From Mycobacterium sp. M26 (lineage in GTDB: Bacteria; Actinomycetota; Actinomycetes; Mycobacteriales; Mycobacteriaceae): a stretch of DNA of 64,000 nt. Within the stretch, counting starts at the first letter, position 1; each line of letters opens with the position of its first letter. This document shows positions 16,529 to 24,773 of this stretch, piece by piece. The stretch covers positions 811,468-875,467 of the forward strand of contig NZ_LN929907.1 in the NCBI RefSeq assembly GCF_001494595.1, written 5' to 3'. Both the position numbers and the translations under genes were made by a program. The notes under the pieces are model-generated. The model was given only the letters and a program-made list of their open reading frames with translations. It had not been told where the DNA came from and did not search any database.

Positions 16529-17191
16529 ATGGGTGAACAGTCGGTAGCGCGGGGGAGGATGGGCAAGGTAGGCGAGGTAGTGGTCCCCGAAGACGGCCTG
16601 GGTCCGTCGAAGCAGGAACGGATCGTCGTGGCAGCCCTCGACGTGTTCGGTCAGCACGGTGCCGCCAAGTCGACCCTGCAGATGGTCGCCGAAGCTGCCG
16701 GTGTATCAGTCGGTCTGGTGCAGCACCATTTCGGGTCCAAAGACCGCCTGGTCGATGCCGTCAATGCCCATGCGCTCGGTGTCATCAGAGCTGAGATGGC
16801 CAGACCGCTCACGGCGTCCTCGGGCGAGTCGGTGCTGGAAATGGGACGCCGGGTGAGTTTCCTGCTGTCACAACAGCTAACGGCGGTGGACTACCTTGCC
16901 CGGTTGCTCGTCGAAGGCGCACCCGCGGGGGCCGCGTTCTTCGACTCGACGGCCGAGATCGGACTCGCGCGCTGGCGGCGACTGGCGGACGAGGGCGGCA
17001 CCGTCGAGAATCTCGATCTGGTGTGGGCCGCGCTCAATCCGCTCGTGCTGGTCATGGGTGCGGTGATCATGCGCCGGCACATCGACCGGCACCTCCCCGA
17101 ACCCTTCGTCACCCCTGCTCAGCTGCAGCGATGGCGGGATGCCATCAACAGGCTGCTGGAGCGTGGCCAGATCCGCCGGCCGGTCGAGTAA
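16529..17191 (+). CDS. TetR-family transcriptional regulator
   Basis: A 220-residue TetR protein. After a short tail, KQERIVVAALDVFGQHGAAK leads into the HTH VAEAAGVSVGLVQHHFGSKD. The start is uncertain: ATG 16529 gives 220 residues, and ATG 16559 gives 210 but has GGGGGAGG directly abutting it with no spacer. It lies about 100 bp after the SIS gene on the same strand and 58 bp before the Clp_N gene, with a 30-bp perfect palindrome between them that it may bind. Confidence 0.85.
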   Translation: MGEQSVARGRMGKVGEVVVPEDGLGPSKQERIVVAALDVFGQHGAAKSTLQMVAEAAGVSVGLVQHHFGSKDRLVDAVNAHALGVIRAEMARPLTASSGESVLEMGRRVSFLLSQQLTAVDYLARLLVEGAPAGAAFFDSTAEIGLARWRRLADEGGTVENLDLVWAALNPLVLVMGAVIMRRHIDRHLPEPFVTPAQLQRWRDAINRLLERGQIRRPVE

Positions 17192-17211
17192 CGCCGGACT
17201 TTTTCTTAGCT

Positions 17212-17241
17212 GAGCTTACAATATGTTCATATTGTAAGCTC
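17212..17241. promoter_or_regulatory. 30-bp perfect palindrome upstream of the Clp_N gene
   Basis: GAGCTTACAATATG-TT-CATATTGTAAGCTC is a perfect inverted repeat with 14-bp arms, only 8 bp before the ATG at 17250. It contains TACAAT and TAAGCT, both usable as -10 hexamers. It lacks the GC-rich stem and T-run of an intrinsic terminator, so an operator is more likely. The neighbouring TetR regulator is the natural candidate binder. Confidence 0.65.
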
Positions 17242-17249
17242 GGTCAATT

Positions 17250-17750
17250 ATGGCCAGTGTTCCTCCCTCCGACGGTCTCGTCGGCGCCGAGCAATTCGCC
17301 GGCGCTCTCGCGACCCTCGGGGAGTCGGCACGGGCTGTAATACGGGAAGCACACGACGAGGCCTACTCCTACGCCAGCAACTTCGTCGGCTCCGCGCACG
17401 TGCTTCTCGGCCTGGTCGCCGATGTCTCCCATCGGATCACCGCAGGGCTGGAAGAGCGAGGGGTCAGCCCCGCGGTGATCCGGGGATACATCGAGCAGAT
17501 CAGCGGCACGCGCAAACGGCCGTCGCCGCGGATCGTGCACCTGCCCTTCAGCCCGCAGGCCCGTGAGCTGCTGGTCACGGCGGCCGACTATGCGCGCTCC
17601 GCCGGAGCTGTGGCGACCGAGCCGACGCACCTCTGGTTGGCGATCACCCTGAATCACGGACTGATGGCCCGCCAGGTGCTCACCGACCTCAAACAGATCG
17701 ACTTCGTCCGGACACTCGCCCTGCGGTCCGCTCCGCTGGCGTCGCCCTAA
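17250..17750 (+). CDS. stand-alone Clp N-terminal (Clp_N) repeat protein
   Basis: A 166-residue protein made of two Clp_N repeats: VIREAHDEAYSYASNFVGSA at about residues 28-47, and the second repeat around SPQARELLVTAADYARSAGA (about residues 100-119), each followed by the EPTH/SAHVLLGL-type helix. There is no AAA+ ATPase domain. In ClpC/ClpA this domain binds adaptors and substrates. Stand-alone versions (ClpS-like or ClpC-N-like) occur in actinobacteria, including heat-shock-associated proteins. Role is inferred only as a substrate- or adaptor-binding module. A 30-bp palindrome sits just upstream and suggests tight control. Confidence 0.8.
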   Translation: MASVPPSDGLVGAEQFAGALATLGESARAVIREAHDEAYSYASNFVGSAHVLLGLVADVSHRITAGLEERGVSPAVIRGYIEQISGTRKRPSPRIVHLPFSPQARELLVTAADYARSAGAVATEPTHLWLAITLNHGLMARQVLTDLKQIDFVRTLALRSAPLASP

Positions 17751-19213
17751 CCGGACAGCCGCGCAATGACCTCGTCGCGAACGGCCGACCGCCGTGCCTT
17801 GCCCGCGTCGTCGCGCAATGGGGTGTCGACGAACTCCACGGTGCGCGGGACCTTGTAGTCGGCCAGCCGCTCGGCGACGAACGTCTTCACCGCGTCGGCG
17901 TCGAGATCGCCGCCCTCGGTGTGCACCAGGGCGTGCGGCACCTGGCCGAGATCCTCATGCGGCACGCCGACCACCAGACACGACAGCACCGACGGGTGTT
18001 CGGCGAGTGCGTTCTCGATCTCGGCCGGGTACACATTGCGCCCACCCACGGTGAACATGTCCACCCGCCGGTCGGCCAGATACAGGTAACCGTCCTCGTC
18101 GAACCACCCCAGATCGCCGAGGGAATCCCAGCCGTCCCGGGTTTTTGCCGTGCTGCCGATGTAGCGGTAGGTCGGTGCGCTGCCCGGCGCCGGGCGCATG
18201 TAGATCTCGCCGACCACTCCGGGCGGGCATTCGTTGCCGTCGTCGTCGAGCACCTTCATCTCACCGGCCACCACGCGGCCCACCGAACCCCGGTGGGCCA
18301 GCCACTCCGTCCCGCTGATGAAGGTCAGGGCTTGAAGTTCGGTGCCGCCGTAGAGTTCCCACACGGTGTCGGGGCCGAGCAGTTCGATCCAGGCTTCCTT
18401 GATGTTCGGCGGGCACGGTGCGGCCAGGTGCCAGAACCGTCGTAGTGAGGACAGGTCGTAGGCGTCCGGATCGGCCTGGTAGACCGGCAGCAGGCGTTGC
18501 ATGATGGTCGGCACGGTGGCCAGGTAGTTGACCTTGTAGTCGGTGATGAGCCGGAGGAACTCCGTAGGTTCGAAGCGGCGCATCAGCACCAGGTGCTGGC
18601 CGGTCAGCAGCGCCAGGGTGGCCGAGGTGAAGCCGGTGTTGTGGCTCAGCGGCACCGGGAGCAGGTGGGTGTCGGTGGGCAGGTTGCCCATCCCCATCGC
18701 GATGATCTCGGCCGGGATCCGGCCCTCGCCGCCCGCCTCGATGAGTTTGGGACGTCCGGTGCTGCCGCCCGAGGGCATCGACTTCCATGACGGTGAAACC
18801 GCTTCGGGCAGTGGGGCATCGGATAACTCGGGAGCGCCGGTGAAGTCGCCGTCGACCGACCGGACCACACCGCGGGGATCGGCCCGGCCGACCAGTAATG
18901 CGCGCGGCTTGAGGTCGAGCAGGCCGACGAACTCGGCGTCGGGCAACCGCGGCGACAGCGGCTGGGGAATAGCGCCGAGCTTCCATACCGCGATCGTCGC
19001 CAGCACCCACTCGATGGAGTTGGGTAGCGCGATCGTCACGTAGTCGCCGTGGCCGACACCGAGTTCGGCGTAGGCCCGCGCCAGCCGGTTGGTGCGCGAC
19101 TCGAGTTCACCGCGGGTCAGGGTTCGGCCGTCGCAGCTGACGGCAGGCCGGTCGGGGTCCTCGGCGGCCAGCTGGCTCAGGCGGGTTCCGATCGGGGGGA
19201 TCGCGTCACTCAT
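17747..19213 (-). CDS. fatty-acyl-CoA synthetase / AMP-binding ligase
   Basis: A 488-residue ANL-superfamily ligase that activates a carboxylic acid as the acyl-AMP and then CoA thioester. Motifs: the P-loop PSGGSTGRPK, with SGG where SGT is usual; ELYGGTE; the hinge region SLGDLGWFDEDGYLYLADR; and the C-terminal Lys in DDAGKARRS. Length is slightly short for a FadD. The ATG at 19213 is preferred; the frame is open above it but overlaps the phosphotriesterase gene. It overlaps the end of that gene by 8 bp, so they form an operon. Substrate unknown. Its stop overlaps the last bases of the convergent Clp_N gene. Confidence 0.9.
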   Translation of the reverse strand: MSDAIPPIGTRLSQLAAEDPDRPAVSCDGRTLTRGELESRTNRLARAYAELGVGHGDYVTIALPNSIEWVLATIAVWKLGAIPQPLSPRLPDAEFVGLLDLKPRALLVGRADPRGVVRSVDGDFTGAPELSDAPLPEAVSPSWKSMPSGGSTGRPKLIEAGGEGRIPAEIIAMGMGNLPTDTHLLPVPLSHNTGFTSATLALLTGQHLVLMRRFEPTEFLRLITDYKVNYLATVPTIMQRLLPVYQADPDAYDLSSLRRFWHLAAPCPPNIKEAWIELLGPDTVWELYGGTELQALTFISGTEWLAHRGSVGRVVAGEMKVLDDDGNECPPGVVGEIYMRPAPGSAPTYRYIGSTAKTRDGWDSLGDLGWFDEDGYLYLADRRVDMFTVGGRNVYPAEIENALAEHPSVLSCLVVGVPHEDLGQVPHALVHTEGGDLDADAVKTFVAERLADYKVPRTVEFVDTPLRDDAGKARRSAVRDEVIARLSG

Positions 19214-20195
19214 ACGTACCTTGCCTGCTGAAGATGGCCCGCGGGTTGTCCACGAGCATGGTGGTGATCTGGTCCTCGGTGACACCGCGTTGCCGCAGTG
19301 CCGGCAGGACGTCGTTGTGGATGTGCAGGTAATGCCAATTGGGCAGCACCACCGGCAGCGCCGCTTCCGGGAGCCAGTCGATGTGGCAGGACGCGTCGTG
19401 GGCCAGCACCATCCGGTCGGCATGGCCGCGTTCGCACAGCCGTACCACGGTGTCCACCCGATCCTCGAAGCTCAGGATGTTGTCCAGGCCGAACCGGTCC
19501 ATGCCCAGATAGGAGCCGGCGGCGATGAGCTCCTCAAGGTAGCCCAGGTCGGTGGTGTCGCCGCTGTGCCCGATGATCACCCGGCTCAAGTCCACCCCCT
19601 CCTCGGCGAAGATGCGCTGCTGATCCAGACCGCGACGGGTGTGGGCGTGGGTGTGGGTGGTGATCGGCACCCCGGTCTGCCGGTGGGCCTGGGCCACGGC
19701 GCGCAACACCCGCTCGACACCGGGGGTCACGCCGGGCTCGTCGGTGGCGCACTTGAGAATCGCGGCCTTGACCCCGGTGTCGGCGATGCCCTCGGTGATA
19801 TCGCGGACGAACAGGTCGGTCATGGTCTCCGGGCCGCCCAGCGCGGTGCCCGGGCCGGCGAAGTGGAAGTACATCGGGACGTCGTTGTAGGTGTAGACGC
19901 CGGTCGCCACCACGATCTGCAGGTCGGTCTTGGCGGCCACCCGTTGAATGCGCGGAAGGTAGCGGCCCAGCCCGATGACCGTCGGGTCGACGATGGTGTC
20001 CACCCCGATGGCCTTCAGTGCGTTGAGCTTGTCGACGGCGTCGGCCTCCCGGGACGCTTCGTCACCCCAGCCTTCCGGGTAGTTGACCAGAATCTCCGGG
20101 GACAGCACGAACACGTGCTCGTGCATCAGCACCACGCCGAGGTCGGAGGTCGCGATCGGGCCTCGAACGGTCTCGACCAGGGACGGCTCTGTCAT
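19206..20195 (-). CDS. php: phosphotriesterase-like lactonase (Rv0230c/Php-like)
   Basis: A 329-residue amidohydrolase-superfamily enzyme with a binuclear metal centre. Ligands visible: HEH in VVLMHEHVFV, the bridging Lys in AAILKCATDE, His in PITTHTHAH and IIGHSGD, and Asp in LAHDASCH. Members of this group (PLLs; the M. tuberculosis Rv0230c protein) act mainly as lactonases with weak phosphotriesterase activity. Full family length. It is co-directional and overlapping with the acyl-CoA synthetase, and ends a run of minus-strand genes below AftD, whose stop is 9 bp upstream of this start. Confidence 0.92.
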   Translation of the reverse strand: MTEPSLVETVRGPIATSDLGVVLMHEHVFVLSPEILVNYPEGWGDEASREADAVDKLNALKAIGVDTIVDPTVIGLGRYLPRIQRVAAKTDLQIVVATGVYTYNDVPMYFHFAGPGTALGGPETMTDLFVRDITEGIADTGVKAAILKCATDEPGVTPGVERVLRAVAQAHRQTGVPITTHTHAHTRRGLDQQRIFAEEGVDLSRVIIGHSGDTTDLGYLEELIAAGSYLGMDRFGLDNILSFEDRVDTVVRLCERGHADRMVLAHDASCHIDWLPEAALPVVLPNWHYLHIHNDVLPALRQRGVTEDQITTMLVDNPRAIFSRQGTYE

Positions 20196-20204
20196 GTCAC
20201 GACC

Positions 20205-23200
20205 CTAACGGGAAGGTGTTGCGCCCTGGTCGTTTTCGTCAGAACCGGACCGTTCGGGCAGTACCGAGGCCGCCAGTGCGCCCAGGGCGATCAGCGCGGG
20301 CAACTGCACCCACGGTGAATGGCCGATATAGCCGTCGACGGATCGCCATGGGTATCTCGACAGCAGCGCCCCCGCCAGGATCAGCCCGCAGGAGGCCGCG
20401 CCGAGAGTCAGCCGGTCACGTAGCAGTCCGCGGCCGCGCAGCGCGTAGCCGATACCCAGGGCGGCGCCGAAGACCACCAGCCCGCCGATACCGGCGATCA
20501 GCCCACCCACGGCGAGCACGCCCGCACCGGCCAGCACTGCAGCGGCCCAGGGCCGGGCGGCGACGGACGCCTGCGGCGGTCGGCGTGCGGGCACCAGTGC
20601 GAGCACCAGCAGCAGGGGCAGCAGGCCCAGCCCGGCGGCCAGCCCGGTCCGGTAGGTGGCGTTCGACGGGAAGCTCAGCGTGATCGGGCCCTGCTCACCG
20701 GCGGGTACCACCCAGCCCTGCTGCCAGCCGTTGACGATCACCGGGGTCAGCGTCACCCCGTCGGGGGCGTGCGCCACCCAGCCCGGGTTGACACTCTCGG
20801 GGACCACCAGCACCCGGGCGATCGGTGCCCGCGCCACGTCGATGACCCGACGATCCGGGCCCCAGCTGGCCGCCTTGGCTGGAGTTGTTGTCGCCGTGGG
20901 GATCTCGGCTGCCTGCGGCCCGGTCAGGGCGATCCCGTCGACGATGAAGCCCGAGCCGGGGCTGACCAGAAGTTCCTGCTTGCCCGCGGGCAGGGCGATG
21001 GGCGCCGGGTCGCAGGCCTTGGCCGCCAACGGCTCGCCGTCGAGCAGCGCGGCCACCGTGGTGTGCACCGAGGTCTGCACGAACCGGCCGGAGACGGCGA
21101 CGATCGGGCCCTGCCCGCACGGGATGTCGATGGTGCGGGTGCGGTTGCGGGCTGCATCGGCGGCGGCCACCGGAGCACCATCGGGGCCCAGCACGGAGAC
21201 CTCGGCCAGACCGGGCGGCTTGAGCTGATCGAAACCCAGCGCGGTGCGATCGATGATGTCGTCCCAGTTGAGCAAGCTGATCCGCACGGTGTCGGTGGTG
21301 CGCGGACGCAGTGTCACGGTCTGCGGACCGGCGTCATCGCTGAGCCTGCGGACCTGCGGTCCGTCACCGAGATCGATGGCCACCATCGTCGGATGTGTCG
21401 GCAGCGGTGAGGAACTCGGCGTCAACTGCAATCCGGTGACCTCGGTGGCCTTGGGCAGCGTCACCGTCAGGGTCGGTGCGGTCCGGTACTGCACGACACC
21501 TTGCGACGCGGTCCACGCGGTGCGGGGGTCACCGTCGGTGGCGGCATACGCCGACCCGTCGACGTCGATCAGATCGGAGTCGGCGCGCGACCGGGTGGTG
21601 CCCGGCTGGGCGATCAGGTCGGCCAGATTGGGCCCCTGGCGGGCCCGCACCCAGACGATCGGGCTCACCTGGATCGGAGCGGGAACCGTCAGCGTGCGGC
21701 TCAGGGTCACCGGTTCCTCCGGCGCCTGCGACATGGATGCCGCGCAGTGCACGCCGTCGGGGGAGTCGGCACAGCCCGGCCGGCCCAGCAGTTCGGAGCC
21801 CAGGTCCCAGGCCGCGACCACCGACCCGGTCGGTGGGGCCGGCACCACAACGGTGTGCCGGATGTCGACCGGGTGGGCATAGCCCGACGCGTCGTACTGG
21901 GTGACCGACAGATCGGTGATACCGAACTGCACGCCCGAGGAGCCGTCGTCGGTCCCGATCGCGGTGATCCGCACCCACGGCGTCTCCCCGACCGGCAGCG
22001 CGATCGTCAGCGGCTTACCCGGCTCGTCGAAACGTACTGTCGTGGTGCCGTTTACGGTCGAGACCTGAATCCGGCGGACCTGTGCACCCACCGCGGTCGC
22101 ACTCGGCGTGAGGGTCAGGGTGGCGTTGGTGACCGGCCGGTCGAAGTCGACCTGCAGCCACTGGCCGACCGCCGGCTGCAGCGAGTTCGACACCCACGCC
22201 GTCGCCGAGTCCCCGTCGACGGCGGCGGCCGGTCCGCTGGAGGGCGCGACGTTGGGCAGTGCGGTGGCATCCGACGACGAACTCGACACACTCAGCCGTC
22301 CGCCGGACCAGGCGCCGTGGACGAGTTTGGCGCCCGGCACCGGGTAGTCGGGGACCCGGTTGAAGGTATTGCGGCGGTCGCCGTCGGCCCGGATTGCCGA
22401 GGAGTGGTCGTCGACCCGCCCGTAATCGGTCTCCCGGTCGACGGGGGTGTCGGTGACGGTGACCAACGGCACCGGCAGGTTGGCCTGCTGGGCGTCCGAG
22501 GTCAGCAGCACCGGCCCTAAAGCGGCCTTGCCGAGCAGGCGGCGCCGTTCGTCCAGTCGCAGCAGCACTTCGGGTCCGCCGTCGACCCGGGCCATCCGGT
22601 TCGCGTCGGTCAGATAGGGCGCGCCCGGATTGCCTTGGTTATCAACGCGATAGATCTCCACTGCCGGGTAGCGGGGTCGCAGTCCGCTGTCGCTGATGAA
22701 GCCCGACAGAGTGCCCGCACCCACCGGGTCGCCGAACTCGGCCACCTTCGTCAGGCCCGGTGAGCCGTCGATCGCCCGGTGCACCAGCAGTGGCCGGGCC
22801 GAGCGGGAGGTGTCCGGGTCGAGGTCGTTGCGCACCACCACATAGGAGATGCCCTGACGCAGCAGGGTGTCGGCCAGCCCGGCCGACGGCCGGCCCGCGG
22901 CGAACAGGCGTTGCACCGAATCCAATGCGCGAATGGTCTGGGGCGGGGTCAGCGGAATGGAATCCCTTACCCCCCAAGGGCCTTGGCTCAAGACCTGCAG
23001 GGGCTCATCGTGGCTGTTGCCCCACACCTGGGTGGCGAACGGAGCGCCGGGGGCCACCAGCACGCGGCCGGGCGCCGGGGTGCCGGTGTTGTGCTCGGCC
23101 AGCCACTGCGCGGCCTGCTGCCAGTAGTCCGGGATCGCCCGGAACGTGCCGGGCGGAGTGAGCCGGCCCGTCCAGGCCATCGAGGTGGCCACGGCCAGCG

Positions 23201-24377
23201 CGGCGAGCACGACGATGCCAACGGCCACCCGCTTGTCGTCCTCGGGGCGGGCGAAGGCCCGGATCCACACCGGTCGCGGCGCACTGCCGGGCAGGGGGAT
23301 GCGGCTGAGCAGATGGGCGATTCCCAGCACCAGGGGGATGCGGACCACCGGCTCCAGCTTGTGCACATTGCGCAGCGGTGCGCCCGCGGCGTCCAGGAAC
23401 AGCTGCACCTGATGGGCCAGTGGCGACCCGAGCCCGCCGGAGTAGCCGACGGCCAGCAACGCCACCCCGACCAGCAGCATGGTGACCAACCGGCCGCGCG
23501 CGGGCATGGACCGCAACGCCAGCCCGGCCAGCCCGCCGGCCGCCACCAGCGTGGTGGCCAGCACCATCACCGGCTGGGTGACCAGCGACGAACCCGCCGT
23601 CGCATTCGGTGAGACGAACGGCGTCCAGCTGTCGGTGCCGCGCAGCACCTCGGTAAGCGAGGTCCATTGGGTGGTCACCCCGGAGGATTCGATGAAGTCC
23701 AGGAACGGCGGGCTGATCCGGCCGAGCAGCAGCAGGGCGATCACCCACCAGGTGACCGCCAACACCGAGGCGAGCGCCCACCAGGCGGTGAACCGCCACC
23801 AGGTGCGGTTCGGCCGGTGGCACAGCCACCAGATGATGGCCGGCAGACAGCCGGTCAGGGTGGCCACCGCGTTGACCGCGCCCATCAATGCCAGCGCGAT
23901 CCCGGCCCGGGCGGCCAGGACCCGCAGCGGCCTGCCGCTATCGCCCTTGAGCGCCAGGATGACCGGGAGCAGCACCCACGGTGCCAGCATCATCGGCAGC
24001 GTCTCCGAGGAGATCGATCCCAGCGTGGTCAGCACCCGCGGCGACAGCGCGAACGCCACCGCCGCGATCACCCGCGACGGCCGGTTGCCGATGCCGAGCG
24101 CCTCGGCCACCCGCAGCAGACCCCAGAAGCCGGCCGTGAGCAACAGTGCCCACCACAGCCGCTGGGTCACCCAGCCGGGCAGGCCCAGGGTGTCGCCGAG
24201 GAGAAAGAACGCCCCGTGCGGGAACAGGTAGCCATAGGCCTGGTTTTGCGCTTGGCCGAAGGGCAGGTCGCTGTTCCAGAGGTTGGCGGCGCGGGCCAGG
24301 AATCGCAGCGGATTGGCGGTCAGATCCAGTTTGGTGTCGGGCGAGATCATGCCCGGGGACTGTGCGAAGCACAGCAC
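20205..24377 (-). CDS. aftD: AftD, alpha-(1->3)-arabinofuranosyltransferase
   Basis: A very large (about 1,390-1,424 residue) GT-C arabinofuranosyltransferase that transfers arabinose from decaprenyl-phosphoryl-arabinose onto arabinogalactan and lipoarabinomannan. The N-terminal membrane part has the family sequence ISPDTKLDLTANPLRF and AQNQAYGYLFPHG. A long periplasmic region with carbohydrate-binding-like modules follows, then C-terminal membrane helices. The only ordinary start in frame is the GTG at 24377, which would cut the first membrane helix. The frame is open, with conserved-looking sequence (RRWLGGAFVVALVLCFAQSP), up to about 24479, where a CTG lies 2 bp after the DUF2613 stop. The true start is probably there. 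Confidence 0.93.
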   Translation of the reverse strand: MLCFAQSPGMISPDTKLDLTANPLRFLARAANLWNSDLPFGQAQNQAYGYLFPHGAFFLLGDTLGLPGWVTQRLWWALLLTAGFWGLLRVAEALGIGNRPSRVIAAVAFALSPRVLTTLGSISSETLPMMLAPWVLLPVILALKGDSGRPLRVLAARAGIALALMGAVNAVATLTGCLPAIIWWLCHRPNRTWWRFTAWWALASVLAVTWWVIALLLLGRISPPFLDFIESSGVTTQWTSLTEVLRGTDSWTPFVSPNATAGSSLVTQPVMVLATTLVAAGGLAGLALRSMPARGRLVTMLLVGVALLAVGYSGGLGSPLAHQVQLFLDAAGAPLRNVHKLEPVVRIPLVLGIAHLLSRIPLPGSAPRPVWIRAFARPEDDKRVAVGIVVLAALAVATSMAWTGRLTPPGTFRAIPDYWQQAAQWLAEHNTGTPAPGRVLVAPGAPFATQVWGNSHDEPLQVLSQGPWGVRDSIPLTPPQTIRALDSVQRLFAAGRPSAGLADTLLRQGISYVVVRNDLDPDTSRSARPLLVHRAIDGSPGLTKVAEFGDPVGAGTLSGFISDSGLRPRYPAVEIYRVDNQGNPGAPYLTDANRMARVDGGPEVLLRLDERRRLLGKAALGPVLLTSDAQQANLPVPLVTVTDTPVDRETDYGRVDDHSSAIRADGDRRNTFNRVPDYPVPGAKLVHGAWSGGRLSVSSSSSDATALPNVAPSSGPAAAVDGDSATAWVSNSLQPAVGQWLQVDFDRPVTNATLTLTPSATAVGAQVRRIQVSTVNGTTTVRFDEPGKPLTIALPVGETPWVRITAIGTDDGSSGVQFGITDLSVTQYDASGYAHPVDIRHTVVVPAPPTGSVVAAWDLGSELLGRPGCADSPDGVHCAASMSQAPEEPVTLSRTLTVPAPIQVSPIVWVRARQGPNLADLIAQPGTTRSRADSDLIDVDGSAYAATDGDPRTAWTASQGVVQYRTAPTLTVTLPKATEVTGLQLTPSSSPLPTHPTMVAIDLGDGPQVRRLSDDAGPQTVTLRPRTTDTVRISLLNWDDIIDRTALGFDQLKPPGLAEVSVLGPDGAPVAAADAARNRTRTIDIPCGQGPIVAVSGRFVQTSVHTTVAALLDGEPLAAKACDPAPIALPAGKQELLVSPGSGFIVDGIALTGPQAAEIPTATTTPAKAASWGPDRRVIDVARAPIARVLVVPESVNPGWVAHAPDGVTLTPVIVNGWQQGWVVPAGEQGPITLSFPSNATYRTGLAAGLGLLPLLLVLALVPARRPPQASVAARPWAAAVLAGAGVLAVGGLIAGIGGLVVFGAALGIGYALRGRGLLRDRLTLGAASCGLILAGALLSRYPWRSVDGYIGHSPWVQLPALIALGALAASVLPERSGSDENDQGATPSR

Positions 24378-24480
24378 CAGGGCGACTACGAACGCACCGC
24401 CCAGCCAGCGCCGGGACAGCGGTGTGGTGGTGACGGGTGCCTCCGTGACCGCGGGGGAGGCGGCGGCGAGAGTGCTCAGG

Positions 24481-24654
24481 CTAGCCGCGGTTGCCGTACT
24501 CGACGCGGTTGAGCACCGACGACGCCGGGTCGCCCGGCGACAGCGGCGGCTTGGTGTCCTGCTGGATCATCAGCGTCACCCCGAACACCGCGGCCGCTCC
24601 GAGCAGCAGGCCGACCACGATGCTGGCGGCGGCGGGAACCACGAACCGGGTCAT
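24481..24654 (-). CDS. DUF2613 small membrane protein (Rv0236A-like)
   Basis: A 57-residue protein with a single N-terminal helix (VVPAAASIVVGLLLGAAAVF) and a short extracytoplasmic tail ending VEYGNRG. Size, sequence and position immediately before aftD match Rv0236A of M. tuberculosis. The ATG at 24654 is the only sensible start. Its TAG is 2 bp before the earliest possible aftD codon, so the genes are co-transcribed. Function unknown; it may assist AftD. Confidence 0.85.
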   Translation of the reverse strand: MTRFVVPAAASIVVGLLLGAAAVFGVTLMIQQDTKPPLSPGDPASSVLNRVEYGNRG

Positions 24655-24726
24655 GATCGGGTCTCCTCTGCTGTACGGGAACGGGTCGAATCGAGTGGGG
24701 GGTACCCGCTGGTCAACCTAACACGC

Positions 24727-24744
24727 GTCCAACCACGGTTGGAC
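24727..24744. promoter_or_regulatory. 18-bp perfect palindrome between aftD operon and lpqI
   Basis: GTCCAACC-AC-GGTTGGAC is a perfect inverted repeat with 8-bp arms. It lies 30 bp before the lpqI ATG and about 70 bp upstream of the divergent DUF2613-aftD operon. Its location in a 119-bp divergent promoter suggests an operator acting on lpqI, aftD or both. No regulator is assigned. Confidence 0.5.
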
Positions 24745-24773
24745 CACGGCGGCGCTCGTGACAGCATGTCCGG

